The translations under genes and the position numbers were made by a program. From contig CP070752.1 of assembly GCA_020348625.1 (NCBI GenBank), positions 2,103,485 through 2,120,513 on the forward strand: DNA of 17,029 nt, read 5' to 3'. The notes under the pieces were generated by a model. It was given only the letters and a program-made list of their open reading frames with translations, had not been told where the DNA came from and made no database searches. The DNA comes from Deltaproteobacteria bacterium (GTDB taxonomy: Bacteria; Desulfobacterota; DSM-4660; Desulfatiglandales; B25-G16). Each line of letters begins with the position of its first letter. Position 1 is the first letter of the stretch. Shown piece after piece: positions 13,681-17,029 of the stretch.

Positions 13681-14892
13681 TTAAACAAAACCCAGCTTGA
13701 CGAGAATGAACCTCACTGTAACCACACTCGTCACCAAAAACGTCAGCCCACCCAAGATATTGAGTACAATCGAATTCCCGTATTCTCCCACAATGGCCCT
13801 CTTATTTAGCAGATAGAGTATAATAGCAATAATGAGCGGGGTCCCGCACAATCCGAGGGCAAGCATCAGCGGAAGGAGCAGAAAAAAGCTTCCCTTCATA
13901 AATGGGCCGAACGCACTTAACAAGGCTCCTCCCAGGATTACGATGTGAAATCTTCTGCTTTCAGTGTTCACCTTCCATTTCATCTTGTCAAATATGAAAT
14001 AGGCACCCGCCAGGAATGTCGGCGATATGGTAGAAAGGGTAGCGGCCCACAAACCAATGAGAAATACAACCATTGCGTGCTTACCCAGCAAAGGTCCAAG
14101 GCTCAGGGCAGCGTCGGTAGCCAGGTTCACCTTTATTTGATTTGGGTGCAAGACCGCAGCTGCCACCAGGAAAATGGCAACGCTGTAAATGCCGAAGGCG
14201 AAGCCCATTGAAAGAATGTTGTCGAACCAGGCTAATCCGAGATCTTGCCTGGCCCACTTCCTGGCATTAGTATTGTAAGTGTGCATGCCGATGATGGTTA
14301 TGTGAACCGCACCTCCCAATATGGCGGCTATCATAAGGGCCGAGTCAATACCGCCAGGAATGCTGGGGAGCATACCTCCCACGACTTCACCGACCGTAAA
14401 ATCGGCTTGGAATGCTGTAATGATGAAACAGCAAACCACAAACCCAACAAAGGCTTTACAAAGGCTTTCAAACCACCGGTAGCCGCCACGAATCAGGGCC
14501 AGCGCGATAATGAACGCATACGGAATTCCCCACCAGGGGCCCTCGATCCCAGTCACGAGCGATGTGACGCCCACCAAAGCATTCATTAAGACCAGGGCGG
14601 CAAGGTACGTCGCAAGTATTGCATCAATGGCTAAAACCCATGCCCATACTGGACCGAGACGTTCTTCAGCCGTGGCAATAACCCCCCTGCCCTCCAAGAT
14701 ACCGATTCTCGCGCCAAGATACTGGGCGGTTGCCCCAAAGACAGCGCTCAGGATCACTACCCATAATAGCTTAAACCCGTAGGAGGCCCCTGCGATGCAT
14801 ACGCTGGCAAGCGTAGCAGGCCCGCAGGCTACGGCACTGATGATCCAGGCAGGCCCCATTTGACAAAGATATGTAGACAATCTTTTTAGCAT
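13681..14892 (-). CDS. NRAMP-superfamily transporter with altered metal-binding motifs
   Basis: A 403-aa inner-membrane protein with about 11 hydrophobic helices and the NRAMP start (MGPAWIISAVACGPATLASVC near 12-32, then AGASYGFKLLW). In classical NRAMP manganese/iron transporters helix 1 carries DPGN; here the same place reads CGPAT (23-27). Helix 6 should carry MPHN, but ILGGAVHITIIGMH (191-204) aligns without gaps as H-I-T-I. The Asp, Asn and Met metal ligands are therefore all missing. Related divergent branches with GPG(T/S)-type motifs are known, and some NRAMP relatives move Mg2+ instead, so the substrate is open. The fold itself is clear. It is the first gene of the minus-strand unit with the P-loop NTPase and MerP-like protein. 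The Shine-Dalgarno is weak. Confidence 0.85.
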   Translation of the reverse strand: MLKRLSTYLCQMGPAWIISAVACGPATLASVCIAGASYGFKLLWVVILSAVFGATAQYLGARIGILEGRGVIATAEERLGPVWAWVLAIDAILATYLAALVLMNALVGVTSLVTGIEGPWWGIPYAFIIALALIRGGYRWFESLCKAFVGFVVCCFIITAFQADFTVGEVVGGMLPSIPGGIDSALMIAAILGGAVHITIIGMHTYNTNARKWARQDLGLAWFDNILSMGFAFGIYSVAIFLVAAAVLHPNQIKVNLATDAALSLGPLLGKHAMVVFLIGLWAATLSTISPTFLAGAYFIFDKMKWKVNTESRRFHIVILGGALLSAFGPFMKGSFFLLLPLMLALGLCGTPLIIAIILYLLNKRAIVGEYGNSIVLNILGGLTFLVTSVVTVRFILVKLGFV

Positions 14893-14921
14893 TCAGGCTA
14901 ATCTCATTCAAATGATTCCCC

Positions 14922-14944
14922 TTCTCCAATGGAGAAAGCTTTCT
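14922..14944. promoter_or_regulatory. Overlapping inverted repeats in the divergent NRAMP/HTH promoter region
   Basis: TTCTCC-AAT-GGAGAA (14922-14936) and the perfect 12-bp palindrome AGAAAGCTTTCT (14933-14944) overlap each other. They end 3 nt before the -35 box of the rightward promoter. They lie 30-52 nt upstream of the NRAMP-like start. The position suits an operator bound by the adjacent HTH regulator and affecting both directions. Confidence 0.45.
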
Positions 14945-14947
14945 ATA

Positions 14948-14976
14948 TTGACATTGATACCACATTGTAGTATATT
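14948..14976 (+). promoter_or_regulatory. Sigma70-type promoter of the Cys-rich HTH regulator
   Basis: TTGACA (14948-14953), 17-nt spacer, TATATT (14971-14976): a consensus -35 and five of six bases in the -10 at ideal spacing. The expected start near 14983 gives a 40-nt leader before ATG 15023. Confidence 0.65.
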
Positions 14977-15022
14977 ATTGCAATGGTTTCTTTACATTCC
15001 GAGGGGATTCTTGGAGAGGGCT

Positions 15023-15397
15023 ATGGACAGTGAAAAATTCTTGCAGGCCCGAAAAAAGCTGGGCAAGACCCAGAAGCAGTTGGCTGAACTCTTGGGCACC
15101 TCTCTTAAGGCGGTGCATAGCTATGAGCAAGGCTGGAGATCGGTGCCAGGTCATGTGGAACGCCAGGTCTATTTCTTGCTCGCCAGGATGAGGCAGGGCA
15201 AACTCGGACAAAGGGCCTGTTGGACCATCAAGGGCTGCCCCTCTGAGCGCAAGCAACACTGCCCGGCGTGGGAATTTCGTGCTGGGAGGCTCTGTTGGTT
15301 TGTTAACGGAACCATTTGTGAAGGTGTGGTTCAAAAAAACTGGAACGAAAAGATGAAGATTTGCCGGGGATGTGAGGTCTTGTCTTCTCTTCTATGA
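15023..15397 (+). CDS. XRE-type HTH regulator with seven-cysteine C-terminal domain
   Basis: The 124-aa protein has an N-terminal XRE/Cro helix-turn-helix (LGKTQKQLAELLGTSLKAVHS, about 13-33; the helices and the Q-L-A-E-L-L core are clear). A linker leads to a compact Cys-rich domain: Cys66-W, Cys72-P, Cys80-PAWE, Cys91-W, Cys99, then Cys114-x2-Cys117. The repeated CW and CPAWE pattern resembles the 'two-CW' cysteine cluster I recall from deltaproteobacterial sensory proteins. Such a cluster could bind zinc, another metal or an Fe-S centre. I chose ATG 15023 because GGAGAGGG lies just before it and the promoter -10 is at 14971; the frame is open 37 codons further upstream but that includes the promoter. 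It is divergent from the NRAMP-like unit and probably controls it in response to metal or redox state. Confidence 0.82.
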   Translation: MDSEKFLQARKKLGKTQKQLAELLGTSLKAVHSYEQGWRSVPGHVERQVYFLLARMRQGKLGQRACWTIKGCPSERKQHCPAWEFRAGRLCWFVNGTICEGVVQKNWNEKMKICRGCEVLSSLL

Positions 15398-15676
15398 AAC
15401 CGAGTGCTCTGGGCCTGGCCCTTGTTATTCCACTCTAAATAGGGTGAAACCCAGGCCTGACTGTCAGCTATAGGCTCTTATCCCAAGTGAGATCAGTGGA
15501 CTAATCCGATTTAATATGTTACTCACATCTTGTTATCCAATACCAAAAAACGCGGAGTTCCATGAATCTGTCATTTGGGACAGAGGAGTCGGGCGAACTT
15601 CATAATGGGCTGAATCGCAGTGCAACGCCGCGATCAATAGACCATCACGGTCCGAATAGCTAGTCGCATTCTTCGG

Positions 15677-15886
15677 TTGTATAGAGGCGCGACTGGGAAT
15701 TCAAGACGAGACTTCAATGCCGAGAAATTCAAAGCCTTGTTGGAGCATGTGCAGGCGGATCATCCCTTGCGAAAACATATAACGAACAGCATAGGGGGCT
15801 GGGAATCCCGGACACAGGATCTTGAAGCCCTTTACAATCGGCGAGAACCTCCATGTCTTTTCTCTAGAATGGCCATCAGGTATTGA
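15677..15886 (+). CDS. Possible small hypothetical protein upstream of the E1-like gene
   Basis: A 69-aa TTG-started frame ends 3 nt before the GTG of the E1-like gene, so it could be translationally coupled. The middle (AEKFKALLEHVQADHPLRKH) could form a helix. There is no clear Shine-Dalgarno, no family resemblance, and the ends look random. It may be chance or a relic. The sequence before it (15398-15676) holds no gene I can support. It contains GGCCTGG (15412-15418) that could pair with CCAGGCC (15451-15457), a possible structure after the HTH gene. Confidence 0.22.
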   Translation: MYRGATGNSRRDFNAEKFKALLEHVQADHPLRKHITNSIGGWESRTQDLEALYNRREPPCLFSRMAIRY

Positions 15887-15889
15887 CTG

Positions 15890-16990
15890 GTGAGGCAGGA
15901 ACTTACAGACACAGAGCTTGAGACGTATTCCAGGCAAATCGTCTTCGGTGATATAGGTTATGATGGGCAGCTCAAACTCAGAAATGCCAGAGCCTGCATA
16001 ATTGGATTGGGTGGCCTCGGGACGATGATAGCCCCTAAACTTGTTGGAATGGGTATCGGGTATTTGCGCTTAGTTGACAGAGATATTGTCTCTCGTTCAG
16101 ACCTGCACAGACAGTACCTGTATGATGTGGATTCCTTAGGCCTCCCTAAGGTTGAAGTGGCGCTTCGAAAATTGAGCAGACTGAATCCAGACGTGACCCT
16201 TGATCCATTCCCGGAGTCGCTCACTTCAGTAAACGCTAGCACAGTGATTAGTGATGTAGACGTTGTTCTTGACGGCCTTGATAGACCCGAACCCCGATAC
16301 CTTGTCAATAGAACCTGCCACAAGCTCAAAATACCCTATGTTTTTGGGGCAGCAATAGAATCTTTTGGAAACGTGTCCACAATTGTGCCCGGCCACACCG
16401 TCTGTCTGGAGTGCTTCATGCGAGAGGTCAGAGATGAGGACCTGCCCAAATGCGGTGTAGTCGGTGTGCACCCATCAATTATAGGTGTGGTTACAGCTCT
16501 GCAAGTGTCTGAGGCCGTTAATCTCATTGTTGGCAAGGAACCGAACCTGCTAAACAAATTGTTGTATATCAACCTCAGAGAAGTGAAATTCGATATGTTG
16601 AAACTTGCTGCCCGCGAAAGTTGTCCAGTGTGTGGTATTAGGCCAGATGGCCTATCAGCGCCGTTTCCAGACAAATTCCTTGAGGAAACGTGCGCCAGGG
16701 ATGGGCGGAGAACCTTCATAATTTCCCCAAAACAAAGAATTGAGATTGACCTCAAGCAATTACGTGCGCTCCTGGATAAACTGGGCTTCCCTATAAAGAC
16801 CTCTGGCATGTTAGGCGTAACATTCAGACAATCAGAGGAAATCACAACCAGCATCCTCAAGAGCGGGATCATGGTAGCCCAAACATCGCCCACGGTTGGA
16901 AGTGATCCAAAAAAGGAGGTGCTTCACGCCTACAAGTCAATTCTTATTGATAGTTTAGGCTTACCCCAAGCGGCTCTACATGAGGAGTAA
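15890..16990 (+). CDS. Second E1-like (ThiF/MoeB family) adenylyltransferase with C-terminal extension
   Basis: A 366-aa protein. The first 250 residues or so form an E1-like domain: YSRQIVFGDIGYDGQLKL (13-30), ATP loop GLGGLG (39-44), VDRDIVSRSDLHRQ (62-75; family SNLxRQ is SDLHRQ here), DGLDRPEPRY (128-137), and a zinc tetrad Cys172-x2-Cys175 with Cys245-x2-Cys248. Unlike the MoeB at 11425 it keeps a Cys (188) before GVVG, where many MoeB proteins have theirs. About 110 extra residues follow, with IDLKQLRALLDKLGF and VTFRQSEEITTSILKSGIM. They look like a small alpha/beta domain, possibly ubiquitin-like, that I cannot name. The start is GTG 15890 with a weak ribosome site. No carrier protein is adjacent within the window. 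The substrate could be another ThiS/MoaD-like protein or a peptide. Confidence 0.85.
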   Translation: MRQELTDTELETYSRQIVFGDIGYDGQLKLRNARACIIGLGGLGTMIAPKLVGMGIGYLRLVDRDIVSRSDLHRQYLYDVDSLGLPKVEVALRKLSRLNPDVTLDPFPESLTSVNASTVISDVDVVLDGLDRPEPRYLVNRTCHKLKIPYVFGAAIESFGNVSTIVPGHTVCLECFMREVRDEDLPKCGVVGVHPSIIGVVTALQVSEAVNLIVGKEPNLLNKLLYINLREVKFDMLKLAARESCPVCGIRPDGLSAPFPDKFLEETCARDGRRTFIISPKQRIEIDLKQLRALLDKLGFPIKTSGMLGVTFRQSEEITTSILKSGIMVAQTSPTVGSDPKKEVLHAYKSILIDSLGLPQAALHEE

Positions 16991-17029
16991 AAAGGGTACA
17001 CAAAACTTGTCTTCATAAGGTCCCGCGCA

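Noticed and set aside
16336..16893. 185-aa minus-strand frame
   Set aside because: It is antisense to the E1-like enzyme with intact zinc and ATP motifs.
1..17029. Mobile elements, CRISPR arrays, tRNA or rRNA genes
   Set aside because: No transposase or integrase motifs, regularly spaced repeats, tRNA cloverleaf or rRNA-like sequence were noticed on reading.

Overview
The window looks like a chromosomal segment of a Gram-negative, probably anaerobic bacterium. The best guess is a Desulfobacterota (deltaproteobacterial) lineage. The reasons are indirect: an LpxL-type acyltransferase and muramic-acid salvage genes (Gram-negative envelope), FdhD and molybdenum/tungsten-cofactor genes, a probable UGA-encoded selenoprotein, and tightly packed genes of mixed strand. 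No rRNA, tRNA, CRISPR array, transposase or phage gene was seen.

Region 1 (1-2862) is a divergent peptidoglycan-recycling set. An AmgK-like sugar kinase (cut by the window start) and a MurU-like nucleotidyltransferase lie on the minus strand, and NagZ lies on the plus strand. Together they could take cell-wall fragments to free sugars and back to UDP-MurNAc. Terminator-like hairpins follow nagZ.

Region 2 (3019-9204) is a lipid/envelope locus. A minus-strand run encodes an LpxL-like acyltransferase, a DedA/VTT membrane protein, a CDP-alcohol phosphatidyltransferase and a long GNAT-fold acyltransferase. After a 514-nt divergent spacer, a plus-strand pair encodes a 3-ketosphinganine reductase that closely resembles the eukaryotic KDSR enzyme, and a serine palmitoyltransferase. 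Together they suggest bacterial sphingolipid synthesis: SPT condensation, KDSR reduction, a candidate N-acylation step and a candidate phospho-headgroup step.

Region 3 (9364-12444) is a molybdenum/tungsten-enzyme maturation operon: MOSC protein, FdhD, CutA, MoeB and a MoaD-like sulfur carrier. It is preceded by an Rrf2-type Fe-S regulator gene broken by one in-frame TAA, with a likely operator still in place. The FdhD lacks the usual active-site cysteine motif.

Region 4 (12625-15397) is the most unusual part. A minus-strand set encodes an NRAMP-superfamily transporter lacking the classical metal-binding motifs, an unassigned P-loop NTPase, and an exported MerP-like protein interrupted by an in-frame UGA where the second metal-binding Cys should be. 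A SECIS-like hairpin follows the UGA, so this is a strong selenoprotein candidate that ordinary gene calling would miss. Divergent from this set is a helix-turn-helix regulator with a seven-cysteine C-terminal domain, behind a good sigma70-type promoter flanked by overlapping inverted repeats.

Region 5 (15398-17029) holds a poorly coding stretch and a second, longer E1-like (ThiF/MoeB family) adenylyltransferase with its own C-terminal extension.
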